From: JBBIOU01 sp037443205
GTDB lineage: Bacteria > Bacteroidota > Bacteroidia > Flavobacteriales_D > UBA2798
Reading direction: 5' to 3'
DNA length: 51,324 nt
NCBI GenBank assembly: GCA_037443205.1
Contig: JBBIOU010000025.1
Location: 1 to 51,324, forward strand
The notes beneath the pieces are model-generated. The model was not told the origin of the DNA. It was given only the letters and a program-made list of their open reading frames with translations, and made no database searches. Positions 26,984-35,627 of this stretch are shown here, piece after piece (position 1 is the stretch's first letter; every line of letters begins with the position of its first letter). The position numbers were made by a program, and so were the translations under genes.

Positions 26984-28075
26984 TTGTATTATTTACGCTA
27001 TACTATTTTATTTTTAATCTCTCCTGCTCTGCTCTTTGCTAATAACGACTCTTTAAACCTTTCTTTTTTTAAACACACCCAATTTAATGCTGATATTTTT
27101 GCCGAAGCATTTTATGCGTACGATTTTTCAAAACCTCAAAAAAATCAAAGACAAGTCTTTTTTTATAATTATAACAGGCATAATGATTTTAATATAAATC
27201 TGGCATGCTTACGACTAAACTGGGACAATCCGAATTACAAAATATTTATTGGTGTACAAGCAGGCACCTATTCATACGATAACTATATTAAAAAACCTTA
27301 TTTTATAAAACATATCAACAGAGCATACTGCTCTTTCAGATTGTCAAAGAACAACCGATGGTGGATTGACATGGGTGTAATGGATTCTTACATTGGTTTT
27401 GAAAGTGCGGTTTCGTTTGATAATTACAACCTTACCCGCTCGCTCATTGCCGATAATTCGCCCTACTATGTTAGCGGAGCTAAACTTAACTACATTAAAA
27501 ATGAAAAACTAAATATTGCTTTTTTACTGCTAAACGGTTGGCAAAACATTTTAAAACCTACTAATCGCCTTACACCCGCATACGGCACCCAGATACAATA
27601 TAAAAACAACAATCAAATATGGAATTTAAGTTCTTATGCAGGTGACGAATATCTTGATAGCATAAACTGTACCCGAATATTTAATAATTTTTACATCCAT
27701 GGAGCTAAAAATAAAAACACCAACTTTATATTAGGATTTGATTTAGGAATGCAACAAAATCCAATCAAAAGATCAAAATATGATGTTTGGTATGGAGGAA
27801 GTTTAATAATCAGGCAAAAATTTCATCAGGTATTATACGGAGCAATAAGATGCGAAATATATAAAGATGAACAAAAAGTAATCATTAAAGAACTAAGTAA
27901 ACCTGTTGATATGCAAGCACTATCGGTTAACCTGGATTTTTGTCCATCCATTAACATCATGCTTAGAATAGAATACAGAATTTTACACGATATAAATAAT
28001 ACGTTTCTTAATGCATCAGCTAACCCTACGAATATAAATCAGTGTATAACCACATCGTTTTCTATTAGGTTTTAA
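26984..28075 (+). CDS. Outer-membrane beta-barrel porin-like protein
   Basis: A 363-residue protein with a signal peptide (about 1-19, ending LLFAN) and many alternating-hydrophobicity strands, ending in TTSFSIRF, a terminal aromatic as required by the BAM machinery. Segments such as FAEAFYAYDF and AYCSFRLSKNNRWWIDMGVM resemble the putative BBP2/OmpL-like porins of Bacteroidota. The start is TTG 26984; no ATG or GTG gives an intact signal peptide. It follows the DUF6089 gene by 2 nt, so translation may be coupled. Its stop overlaps the end of the convergent small gene by 4 nt. Confidence 0.7.
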   Translation: MYYLRYTILFLISPALLFANNDSLNLSFFKHTQFNADIFAEAFYAYDFSKPQKNQRQVFFYNYNRHNDFNINLACLRLNWDNPNYKIFIGVQAGTYSYDNYIKKPYFIKHINRAYCSFRLSKNNRWWIDMGVMDSYIGFESAVSFDNYNLTRSLIADNSPYYVSGAKLNYIKNEKLNIAFLLLNGWQNILKPTNRLTPAYGTQIQYKNNNQIWNLSSYAGDEYLDSINCTRIFNNFYIHGAKNKNTNFILGFDLGMQQNPIKRSKYDVWYGGSLIIRQKFHQVLYGAIRCEIYKDEQKVIIKELSKPVDMQALSVNLDFCPSINIMLRIEYRILHDINNTFLNASANPTNINQCITTSFSIRF

Positions 28076-28368
28076 TTAGCACTTACACATTCTTTTGCCG
28101 AACTGATAATATCCATTAACTGCAAATTCAAAGCATCATCAGCGTTAGGATATTTTTCCATAATCAGATTTGTAGCGCAGTTACAAAATGATATGGCTCT
28201 TTCATTTCCAAATTTGTTGCTTGTTTTTTCGGTACAATAATTTTTAAATTTCTTTATCTGTTTTTTAGTCCAATGCTTAGCAGCAGCTTTGGCCATATTT
28301 TTACAAGAGAAATGACCTAAAAGTGCAAACGTTAAAAACAATGATAAAAAAAATACGTTTTTGTTCAT
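28072..28368 (-). CDS. Small secreted Cys-containing protein of unknown function
   Basis: A 98-residue protein I do not recognise by name. It has a hydrophobic N-terminal segment (about 4-20) ending near HFSCKN, then a basic stretch (AKHWTKKQIKKFKNYC) and a short domain with CNCATNLIMEKYPN and a final Cys (AKECVSAN). The spacing of YC, FCNC and EC resembles small helical proteins with disulfides seen as hypothetical proteins in Bacteroidota. The lipobox is not convincing, so a soluble periplasmic location is more likely than a lipoprotein. It is divergent from the EVE gene. Confidence 0.6.
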   Translation of the reverse strand: MNKNVFFLSLFLTFALLGHFSCKNMAKAAAKHWTKKQIKKFKNYCTEKTSNKFGNERAISFCNCATNLIMEKYPNADDALNLQLMDIISSAKECVSAN

Positions 28369-28397
28369 GTAATTAAATATTTATGTTTTAGCCAAAA

Positions 28398-28418
28398 ATT
28401 TGCTATATTTGAGCAAAT
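28398..28418 (+). promoter_or_regulatory. -7 box (TATATTTG) embedded in an inverted repeat before the EVE gene
   Basis: ATTTGCT (28398-28404) and AGCAAAT (28412-28418) form a perfect 7-bp inverted repeat with a 7-nt centre. The -7 box TATATTTG (28404-28411) lies inside it, 20 nt before ATG 28432. A dimeric regulator bound there would block the promoter, so it is a candidate operator; chance is possible in AT-rich DNA. Confidence 0.4.
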
Positions 28419-28431
28419 ATAATTTTAATAT

Positions 28432-28836
28432 ATGAATTATTGGCTTATAAAATCAGAACCTGATGTGTTTTCATGGAGCGATTTACAAAATAAGCCTGCC
28501 GTATGGGACGGTGTTAGAAATTATGCAGCCCGAAATCATTTAAAGGCAATGAAAATTGGGGATAAAGCTTTGTTTTATCATTCTAATATCGGGAAGGAAG
28601 TGGTAGGAATTGCAGAAATTACGAAAGAATATTTTCCCGATCCTACAACCGTAGATGAGCGATGGGTAGCCGTTGAAGTAAAAGCATACAAGGCCTTTAA
28701 GCAAGCTGTTTCGCTAGAACAAATTAAAAAAGAACCTGGTTTAGCTCAGATAAAACTTATCAAACAATCGCGTTTATCGGTTATGCCTCTTACCGAAACA
28801 GAATTTAAAATTATTTGCAAATTAGGCGGGTTGTAA
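28432..28836 (+). CDS. EVE domain-containing protein
   Basis: A 134-residue single-domain EVE (PUA-like) protein. It opens with the hallmark MNYWLIKSEPDVFSWSDL, then WDGVRNYAARNHLKAMKIGDKALFYHSN and VGIAEI. EVE domains bind modified bases in DNA or RNA; the eukaryotic relative is thymocyte nuclear protein 1. Here it stands alone next to yebC rather than fused to a restriction enzyme, so a housekeeping role is likely. A probable promoter with an inverted repeat lies just upstream. Confidence 0.92.
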   Translation: MNYWLIKSEPDVFSWSDLQNKPAVWDGVRNYAARNHLKAMKIGDKALFYHSNIGKEVVGIAEITKEYFPDPTTVDERWVAVEVKAYKAFKQAVSLEQIKKEPGLAQIKLIKQSRLSVMPLTETEFKIICKLGGL

Positions 28837-28845
28837 ATATTTCTG

Positions 28846-28875
28846 TTGACTTATTACACCAGATTTATATTTTTG
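28846..28875 (+). promoter_or_regulatory. Promoter of yebC (TTG-N19-TATTTTTG)
   Basis: TTG at 28846-28848 and TATTTTTG at 28868-28875 are spaced by 19 nt, the same spacing as in the HU promoter in this window, and match the Bacteroidota -33/-7 consensus. The box ends 18 nt before ATG 28894, which supports that start. Confidence 0.6.
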
Positions 28876-28893
28876 CAGAAACAAACACAATCT

Positions 28894-29601
28894 ATGGGTC
28901 GTGCATTTGAATATCGCAAAGAAAGAAAGCTTAAACGCTGGTCTGCCATGTCTAAGGCCTTTACCAAAATTGGCCGCGAAATAGCCATGTCGGTTAAACA
29001 AGGCGGTCCTGATCCGGATAACAATCCGCGTTTACGGGCTGCCATACAAAATGCCAAGCAGGTAAATATGCCCAAGGCAAATGTTGAGGCTGCCATCAAA
29101 CGAGCGTCCTCTAAAGATGCCGAAAATTATGAAGAAGTAGTATATGAAGGTTATGGCCCTAACGGAGTGGCTATATTAATTGAAACAACTACCGATAACC
29201 CCACCCGAACCGTTGCAAATATTCGTCATATATTTAATAAATATAACGGTACACTTGGCACCAGTGGTTCGTTGGATTTTATTTTTGAACGCAAAGGAAA
29301 TTTTACCCTTAAAAACAATGGGCAAAATTTAGAAGAATTAGAACTCGAATTAATAGACGCAGGCCTGGAAGAGCTTGAAGCTGACAATGAAGAAATATTT
29401 ATCGTTACTGCGTTTGCTAATTTTGGCACCATGCAAAAAAAGCTTGAAGAAATGGGTTTAGAAATAATTTCTGCAGAAAAAGTAAGAACCCCCACTACAA
29501 CAAAAGAACTTAACGAAGAACAAAAAAAACAAATACTGGCGATGGTAGAAAAGTTTGAAGAAGATGATGATGTACAGCAGGTTTTTACAAACCTTGCCTG
29601 A
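28894..29601 (+). CDS. yebC: YebC/PmpR family regulator
   Basis: A 235-residue YebC-family protein. The start MGRAFEYRKERKLKRWSAMSKAFTKIGREI is the Bacteroidota form of the family opening; DPDNNPRLRAAIQNAKQVNMPKANVEAAIKRA and EGYGPNGVAILIETTTDNPTRT follow. The family was described as DNA-binding regulators; recent work on YebC proteins points to the ribosome and relief of stalling at proline-rich sequences. The end of the protein is acidic (EKFEEDDDVQQV). I use ATG 28894 because the longer frame begins upstream of the promoter box. Confidence 0.92.
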   Translation: MGRAFEYRKERKLKRWSAMSKAFTKIGREIAMSVKQGGPDPDNNPRLRAAIQNAKQVNMPKANVEAAIKRASSKDAENYEEVVYEGYGPNGVAILIETTTDNPTRTVANIRHIFNKYNGTLGTSGSLDFIFERKGNFTLKNNGQNLEELELELIDAGLEELEADNEEIFIVTAFANFGTMQKKLEEMGLEIISAEKVRTPTTTKELNEEQKKQILAMVEKFEEDDDVQQVFTNLA

Positions 29602-29605
29602 ATTT

Positions 29606-31699
29606 TTAATAAGCCCCTTTTATCTTTCTTATAAACCACTCTGTACCCAGCAGCAACAATGCAAAAAAGAAAATCCACTTGATATTGATTATGTCATCAA
29701 GTTTTTGTTGGGTATAGATTATCGGTTTAATTTCTTCGTTTTTAACTATTTCATCTTCTAATATCTCTAATTGGTTGGGGTAAAACATTTTACCACCGCT
29801 TTGCGCGGATATATTATATAACAGTGAATGATTAGCCTGCGCATTGATACTTTCTATCGTGATAGGGCTGATAGTTATTACACCGGAAGAAAAATATTTT
29901 TTTGCATTAAATGTAGTGCTTGCTTTATAGGTATATTCACCTACAGGCAACATACCTGCATCTAATCGGTAAGCCTTACCCGATTTACTGAATGAAAACA
30001 CATATTCTTTATTTGCTGCATCCGTTAAACTTAATTTTACATCCGGTTCATTTACTTGCTCATAATTTTCATTATATAATTCTGCGTAGAAAATAATTTT
30101 TTCATTTTCCATAAATAAATTATTGCAATACACCCTAAAGGGATTTTTATTTTCACGGTTAGATAAATACTGAACCGTTTTCTGAATAATTTCATTCACA
30201 CAATCATTGTTTTCATAAAGGGCATACTCATTCATTCGCCACTGCCAAATGCCTTCTCCGCAGGTTACCGCTATTTTATTGTCTTGTTCTTTATTAAAGA
30301 AAAATAAAGGGAATTCTGTTTCTACCGAACCTATTTTTTGATTAAACAGACTAATTACAGCAGGGCTGGTTTTATACTCTCCGAAGGGTATTTGTAGCGG
30401 AGTAAATTTATGGGTGATGCGTTGTGTATTTTCATTAAGGGTAAACAGTAAAAAATTTTTATTAAACACAGCCGCAGCTACATTTACATTATTTCGGTAG
30501 TTATTAATTTGTAAGCCTGTGTTAAAAGCATTAAAAGAGGGGATGTTGGTTTGTGTTCCAAGGATAAACCAAAGCGGTGTTTTACTTGCTTTCAACTTAG
30601 CAAGAATAGACTCGTTGGTACTGACAACCGAAGGTATTTGATAAAGTATAACCAGATTATATTTTTCGATGTTACCCTCAAACCCGTTAATAATTTTAGT
30701 TGTCAGCTCGTAATTTTTATTAGCCTCAAGCGATAATTTAATGGCATTAATGTCAGGATGCGGGGCATTAGCCAGTAAGAGTACTTTTTGTTTGCTCTCT
30801 AATATTTCAATAAATATATCTTTTCTATTGTTTTCGTATGTTAATTCTCCTTCTGTTCCTTCAAATAATACTGTAAATTTTTGAATTCCGGTTTTTTTTG
30901 CCTGTATATTAAATGAGTGTGTTTCTGAATAACGCTCTCGGTTTATTACAATTGGCTTTGATGCAATAATAAGGTCGTTTTGTAATATTTTAATTGATGT
31001 TTTAATATCGCGGCAATAATTGGCTCCCACTGTTATCTCAATCGGAAAATCATTATCCAGGTAGGCCAGTTTATTATGCATAACATCGTTAATAAATATA
31101 TCTTTTCGAATATTGGTATCGCCCAAAGCAATGGTATATATGGGGGTATGTTTTATTTTTTTAGCTTTATATACAGGCGAAGTGCCCTTGTTGTAAATTC
31201 CATCTCCCGCCAATACAATTGCTCCGATATTTCTATTCATGTATCGTGTTTCTATCTCATCAAAAAGTTCGGACATATCAGTATATTTATCCTTATAATC
31301 TATTTCTAAACCTTCTTTTATGCGACTGCCATAAGCATAGGTTTTTACATCAAAATTATTTTGTAAATCCGCTTGCAAGACTTTTAATTTTTCTAAATAC
31401 TCGGTTTTGTAAAAATTACTGTCTTTAGAAAGCAACAATGAAGCAGAATTGTCCTGGGCAATAATCACGACAGGTTTTTCTATATTTTGTTTTTCAAATT
31501 TAATGAGCGGTTCAAGCAACAGAAAACACAAAATAAAGAGAGCGGTAAAGCGCAGTGCCATCAATAAGTATAACGTTTTTTTGCTGAATGAGCTCAGGTA
31601 TTTGTTTCTGTAATACAACAAATAGGTAGCTGCTGCACTAAATAATATACAGCATAAAATATACCAGTAAGGATATGTTAAAACAATGTTCAATACCAA
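29606..31699 (-). CDS. vWA-domain membrane protein (BatA-like layout)
   Basis: A 697-residue membrane protein with two helices at the N-terminus (about 10-28 and 43-63), a von Willebrand A-like domain starting at VVIIAQDNSAS (Asp83-Ser87, an intact DxSxS metal site), a long beta-rich and glutamine-amidotransferase-like middle (ILLANAPHPDINAIK, LWFILGTQ), and a final helix (about 672-690) before a basic tail. This fits the family of large BatA/vWA-like membrane proteins of Bacteroidota, whose role is unknown. The start is TTG 31699, one codon after the fabG stop and in the same frame. An upstream start is impossible because of that stop. It ends 4 nt from the convergent yebC stop. Confidence 0.7.
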   Translation of the reverse strand: MVLNIVLTYPYWYILCCILFSAAATYLLYYRNKYLSSFSKKTLYLLMALRFTALFILCFLLLEPLIKFEKQNIEKPVVIIAQDNSASLLLSKDSNFYKTEYLEKLKVLQADLQNNFDVKTYAYGSRIKEGLEIDYKDKYTDMSELFDEIETRYMNRNIGAIVLAGDGIYNKGTSPVYKAKKIKHTPIYTIALGDTNIRKDIFINDVMHNKLAYLDNDFPIEITVGANYCRDIKTSIKILQNDLIIASKPIVINRERYSETHSFNIQAKKTGIQKFTVLFEGTEGELTYENNRKDIFIEILESKQKVLLLANAPHPDINAIKLSLEANKNYELTTKIINGFEGNIEKYNLVILYQIPSVVSTNESILAKLKASKTPLWFILGTQTNIPSFNAFNTGLQINNYRNNVNVAAAVFNKNFLLFTLNENTQRITHKFTPLQIPFGEYKTSPAVISLFNQKIGSVETEFPLFFFNKEQDNKIAVTCGEGIWQWRMNEYALYENNDCVNEIIQKTVQYLSNRENKNPFRVYCNNLFMENEKIIFYAELYNENYEQVNEPDVKLSLTDAANKEYVFSFSKSGKAYRLDAGMLPVGEYTYKASTTFNAKKYFSSGVITISPITIESINAQANHSLLYNISAQSGGKMFYPNQLEILEDEIVKNEEIKPIIYTQQKLDDIINIKWIFFFALLLLGTEWFIRKIKGAY

Positions 31700-31702
31700 G
31701 TG

Positions 31703-32449
31703 TTATGTAAGCATACCTCCACAAACATTGATACACTGACCGGTAATGTATGCCGACATCTCGGAGGCAAGAAACAAGCTAAGATTTGCTACATCATCAG
31801 GAGTGCCGCCTCTTTTTAAGGGAATGGAATCGCGCCAGGATTGCACTACTTTTTCGTCCAACACTGCAGTCATTTCTGTTTCAATAAATCCGGGAGCAAT
31901 AGCATTACAGCGAATATTGCGCGAGCCCAACTCAAGTGCTACTGATTTTGTAAAGCCTATTATGCCCGCTTTTGAGGCAGCGTAATTTGCCTGACCTGCA
32001 TTTCCTTTTACGCCCACCACCGAACTCATATTGATGATGGAGCCCGAGCGTTGTTTTAACATGGGTTTTTGCACAGCTTTGGTAAGATTAAAAACCGATT
32101 TCAGGTTGGCGTTAATAACCTCATCCCATTGTTGTTCGGTCATTCTCATTAACAATGTATCGCGCGTAATTCCTGCATTATTTACCAATACATCAATTTT
32201 GCCAAAATCACTCAGGGTGTTATTAACCAGCGCTTCTGCTGAAGCAAAATCTGCTGCATCCGACTTGTATGCTTTGGCTTTAACGCCTAAAGACACTAAT
32301 TCATTTTCGAGTGCTTTAGCTTTATCTTCGCTGGAAACGTATGTAAACACAACGTTTGAACCCTGTTGGGCAAATTTAAGAGCGATGGCTTTACCTATTC
32401 CGCGCGTGGCACCGGTAACAATACTCACCTTATTTTCAAGTAATTTCAT
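31703..32449 (-). CDS. fabG: 3-oxoacyl-[acyl-carrier-protein] reductase FabG
   Basis: A 248-residue classical SDR of the length and pattern of FabG, the NADPH-dependent ketoreductase of fatty acid elongation. Motifs: cofactor site VTGATRGIGKAIA, VLVNNAGITRDTLLMRM, catalytic Ser in INMSSVVG, YAASK for Tyr and Lys, and the ending ITGQCINVCGGM. The LLMRM segment after NNAG is typical of true FabG. No other fab genes are near. It is divergent from the barrel gene at 32496, with 46 bp between starts. Confidence 0.92.
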   Translation of the reverse strand: MKLLENKVSIVTGATRGIGKAIALKFAQQGSNVVFTYVSSEDKAKALENELVSLGVKAKAYKSDAADFASAEALVNNTLSDFGKIDVLVNNAGITRDTLLMRMTEQQWDEVINANLKSVFNLTKAVQKPMLKQRSGSIINMSSVVGVKGNAGQANYAASKAGIIGFTKSVALELGSRNIRCNAIAPGFIETEMTAVLDEKVVQSWRDSIPLKRGGTPDDVANLSLFLASEMSAYITGQCINVCGGMLT

Positions 32450-32495
32450 TTTTTATCGTTTTTTTATAATTTCGCGTTTTAATTCGTCAAATATA

Positions 32496-33224
32496 ATGAG
32501 AAAAACACTTACTCTTATCTTAGTTTTTTCAGCTTATTTTACTAAATGCCAAAGCTGGATAGATATTGGACTAAAAGCTGCATGGGGGCCTAATATACTG
32601 ATAAACCAAAATGTATTTAACGACAAGAGATTTAATAATGTCTTCTCTTTCGGATATGGATTTGGCGCTAAATTAGGTTGGAATTTTAATGATTTTCATG
32701 AAATTACCTTTGATTTTATGTACAGCCGGTTTACGCAAAATTTCAGGTATAATGTTAAAGATACCATTACCAATGCCGAACCCGAGTATAAAAAAAGTTT
32801 TTATTACAACTCTTTAGATTTTGCGCTTCTTTACAGACATAACAGCGATGGCAGGTATATGGAAATTGGGCCGCAATACTCAATTATTCATTCGGCTGGC
32901 GGAATTAATGATATTACAAACCCTAACGAAACCAATATCAAAGAAAATTTTATATCGGGTTACACTTCTATTCTATTCGGTTTTGGTTCTTACTTTATGG
33001 GTACTGAAAATTTCGGGCTTACCATTGGTGCGCGCTTTACTTACGGATTAAATGATATCATCAGTAAACAAGGAAGAACAACGCATTATCCCGGTAATCA
33101 ACCATGGGAAGCATACAAACAATCCCATCCGCTTACCGCAGTACTTATTATGGAAATGAATTTCGATTTTGCATATTTAGCCAAAGCCAAATGCAGCAAT
33201 AAGCGTAAACTCATTTTATTTTAA
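32496..33224 (+). CDS. PorT-like/outer-membrane beta-barrel protein
   Basis: A 242-residue predicted outer-membrane barrel with a signal peptide (about 1-18, LILVFSAYFTKCQS). Strands such as FGYGFGAKLGWNFND, YTSILFGFGSYFMG and GLTIGARFTYGLNDII alternate as in porin-family/PorT-like proteins of Bacteroidota. The mature N-terminus WIDIGLKAAWGPNIL is common in such proteins. I set the start at ATG 32496; the open frame continues upstream to 32031, but only as antisense of fabG. It is divergent from fabG, and its stop directly abuts the stop of the DUF486 gene. Confidence 0.72.
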   Translation: MRKTLTLILVFSAYFTKCQSWIDIGLKAAWGPNILINQNVFNDKRFNNVFSFGYGFGAKLGWNFNDFHEITFDFMYSRFTQNFRYNVKDTITNAEPEYKKSFYYNSLDFALLYRHNSDGRYMEIGPQYSIIHSAGGINDITNPNETNIKENFISGYTSILFGFGSYFMGTENFGLTIGARFTYGLNDIISKQGRTTHYPGNQPWEAYKQSHPLTAVLIMEMNFDFAYLAKAKCSNKRKLILF

Positions 33225-33554
33225 CTACCATTTTTTAAATATTACAAACACTGCCAGCACTATCAAGGCAAAACCCAATACATAATTCCATTTCAAACCT
33301 TCTTTCAGATAAAAAACTGCAAATGCAATAAATACAGTTAAACTAATCACCTCCTGTATGGTTTTAAGTTCGTAAACATTAAAGCGGGCATGACCAATGC
33401 GGTTGGCAGGTACCTGAAAACAATATTCAACAAAGGCAATTAACCAACTTATAAGGATAACTTTCCAAAGCAGGGTTTCTTTAAATTTAAGATGTCCATA
33501 CCAGGCTACTGTCATAAATATATTAGATATAACTAATAAAATGATTGCTTTCAT
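33225..33554 (-). CDS. DMT family protein (DUF486)
   Basis: A 109-residue four-helix membrane protein: MKAIILLVISNIFMTVAWYGHLKF, a second helix with WLIAFVEYCFQVPANRIGH, then ELKTIQEVISL and two final helices. This is the DUF486 family, small relatives of drug/metabolite transporters with unknown substrate. The start is ATG 33554; ATG 33575 would add seven residues not seen in the family. It is a lone minus-strand gene next to a 0.4-kb intergenic region. Confidence 0.87.
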   Translation of the reverse strand: MKAIILLVISNIFMTVAWYGHLKFKETLLWKVILISWLIAFVEYCFQVPANRIGHARFNVYELKTIQEVISLTVFIAFAVFYLKEGLKWNYVLGFALIVLAVFVIFKKW

Positions 33555-33575
33555 GGGATAAATTATTTGTCGCAA

Positions 33576-33956
33576 ATTTATTTAATTCCGCTTACCCATT
33601 TAGGTAATATCCATAATTGCGCATAGCCTTAACGGTTGAGCCATGAAGATTAACTCTTAAAAAAATCTGCATACTTTATAGAATTATTAGAAATAATCCC
33701 AAAATTGTCATCAGCCGCCAAATTTTAAGCTGCTTATGCAAGTGTGTATGTATGTGTGCGACATTTGAGTCAATACACCCCCTCCATCTCCCTCTTTTGG
33801 GGAGAGCATTACAAAATCTTTGACACGCGGTTTGCCGGGAAATAAGTAAAATGATTTTTTTGTATAAATTATAAGGACACTATCAATCACATTAATTTTT
33901 GGCTTACACCCTTTTTTTGTAACTTTGTACCCCGTGTTACAATAAAACGTAAATTT
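33576..33956 (+). other. Intergenic region upstream of pyrG
   Basis: About 380 bp with no credible gene. Near 33780-33807 there is a C-rich stretch (CCCCCTCCATCTCCC) followed by TTTTGGGGAGAG; CTCCC and GGGAG can pair around a T-rich loop, and the block looks unlike its AT-rich surroundings, so it may be a dispersed repeat remnant. The last 60 bp hold the pyrG promoter. Confidence 0.5.
33898..33927 (+). promoter_or_regulatory. Promoter of pyrG (TTTG-N18-TAACTTTG)
   Basis: TTTG (33898-33901) and TAACTTTG (33920-33927), spaced by 18 nt, match the Bacteroidota sigma-A consensus on both elements. The box ends 29 nt before ATG 33957. I see no attenuator-like hairpin in the leader. Confidence 0.65.
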
Positions 33957-35576
33957 ATGTCTGCACCTGCCAAATATATTTTTGTAACCGGGGGAGTAAC
34001 TTCATCGCTCGGAAAAGGAATTATCTCAGCTTCATTGGCAAAGTTACTTCAGGCAAGAGGTTACTCTGTTACTATACAAAAATTAGATCCTTACATCAAC
34101 GTAGATCCCGGTACTCTTAATCCGTATGAACACGGAGAATGTTTTGTAACCGAAGATGGTGCAGAAACAGATCTTGATTTGGGACATTACGAACGCTTTT
34201 TAAATGTACCTACATCGCAAGCCAATAATGTAACAACCGGCAGAATTTACCAATCAGTAATAGAGAAAGAACGCAGAGGAGAATATTTAGGAAAAACCGT
34301 TCAAATTATTCCACATATTACAGACGAAATAAAAAACAGAATAAAATTATTGGGCAATAAAGGAACTTTTGAATTTGTAATTACCGAAATAGGAGGAACA
34401 GTGGGCGATATTGAATCACTTCCCTATGTAGAAGCAGTTCGTCAGTTAAAATGGGAGATGGGTGATGATTGCCTGGTTATACACCTAACACTCGTACCCT
34501 ATCTATCCGCATCCGGAGAATTAAAAACCAAACCCACACAACATTCGGTAAAGCAGTTGTTAGAACTGGGTGTACAACCGGATATATTGGTGTGCCGCAC
34601 CGAACATCATTTAAACAGAGATTTGCGCGAAAAAATTGCCCGCTTTTGCAATGTTGCCAAAAATGCTGTTATAGAGTCTATAGATGCACTGACCATATAC
34701 GATGTTCCGCTACTGATGAAACACGAAGAATTGGATAAAGTAGTTTTAGAAAAACTAAATATGCCCTTGCGCAACGAACCTGATTTAACCCAATGGAATG
34801 ATTTTTTATACAAACTAAAAAACCCCACACGAAAAGTAAAAATCGGTTTAATCGGTAAATACATAGAGCTTAAAGATTCTTATAAATCAATTGTAGAATC
34901 ATTTATACATGCAGGAGTGGCCAATGATTGCAAGGTAGATTTAATCTGGGTACACTCCGAATCGCTTACCGAAGACAATATATCCGAAAAACTAGAAGGA
35001 TTAAGAGGTATATTGGTAGCTCCGGGCTTTGGCTCGCGTGGTATAGAAGGTAAAATACTTGCCATAAAATATGCCCGCGAAAATGCCATTCCTTTTTTTG
35101 GAATATGCTTAGGTATGCAATGTGCCGTAATAGAATTTGCCAGAAATGTTTTGGGACTGAAAGATGCTCATACCATGGAAATTGACCCTCATACCAAACA
35201 TCCCGTAATACACCTCATGCCTTCACAAAACCATATAACCGATAAAGGGGGAACCATGCGTTTAGGCGCTTATCCTTGCAAATTAGATAAAGATTCGCTG
35301 GTGTTTGAAATATATAAAAGAGAAAACATCTCTGAAAGACACCGTCACCGATATGAATTTAATAATGATTATTTAGAAAAATTTAAACAGGCAGGTATGA
35401 ACCTTTCGGGGATAAATCCTGAAAGTAATCTGGTTGAAATTATAGAATTAAAAAACCATCCCTGGTTTGTTGGAGTGCAGTTTCATCCCGAATATAAAAG
35501 TACGGTTGCCAATCCACATCCCTTATTCACTGCATTTATAAAAGCATCTATTGCAGTTCCGCAAATGGTAATTTAA
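33957..35576 (+). CDS. pyrG: CTP synthase
   Basis: A 539-residue CTP synthase of full length, which aminates UTP to CTP using glutamine and ATP. The synthetase domain (about 1-270) has YIFVTGGVTSSLGKGIISASL and KLDPYINVDPGTLNPYEHGE. The glutaminase domain (about 295-530) has the nucleophile FFGICLGMQCA and the His-Glu pair in GVQFHPEYKS. It has its own strong promoter. Confidence 0.97.
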   Translation: MSAPAKYIFVTGGVTSSLGKGIISASLAKLLQARGYSVTIQKLDPYINVDPGTLNPYEHGECFVTEDGAETDLDLGHYERFLNVPTSQANNVTTGRIYQSVIEKERRGEYLGKTVQIIPHITDEIKNRIKLLGNKGTFEFVITEIGGTVGDIESLPYVEAVRQLKWEMGDDCLVIHLTLVPYLSASGELKTKPTQHSVKQLLELGVQPDILVCRTEHHLNRDLREKIARFCNVAKNAVIESIDALTIYDVPLLMKHEELDKVVLEKLNMPLRNEPDLTQWNDFLYKLKNPTRKVKIGLIGKYIELKDSYKSIVESFIHAGVANDCKVDLIWVHSESLTEDNISEKLEGLRGILVAPGFGSRGIEGKILAIKYARENAIPFFGICLGMQCAVIEFARNVLGLKDAHTMEIDPHTKHPVIHLMPSQNHITDKGGTMRLGAYPCKLDKDSLVFEIYKRENISERHRHRYEFNNDYLEKFKQAGMNLSGINPESNLVEIIELKNHPWFVGVQFHPEYKSTVANPHPLFTAFIKASIAVPQMVI

Positions 35577-35627
35577 TTACCTGCAGCGATATTCACAAAA
35601 ATGTATTAAATTGCAGCAAAAAACAAT

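Noticed and set aside
32031..32495. Long N-terminal extension of the barrel gene at 32496
   Set aside because: It is antisense to fabG; the signal peptide starts at ATG 32496, which fits an exported barrel.
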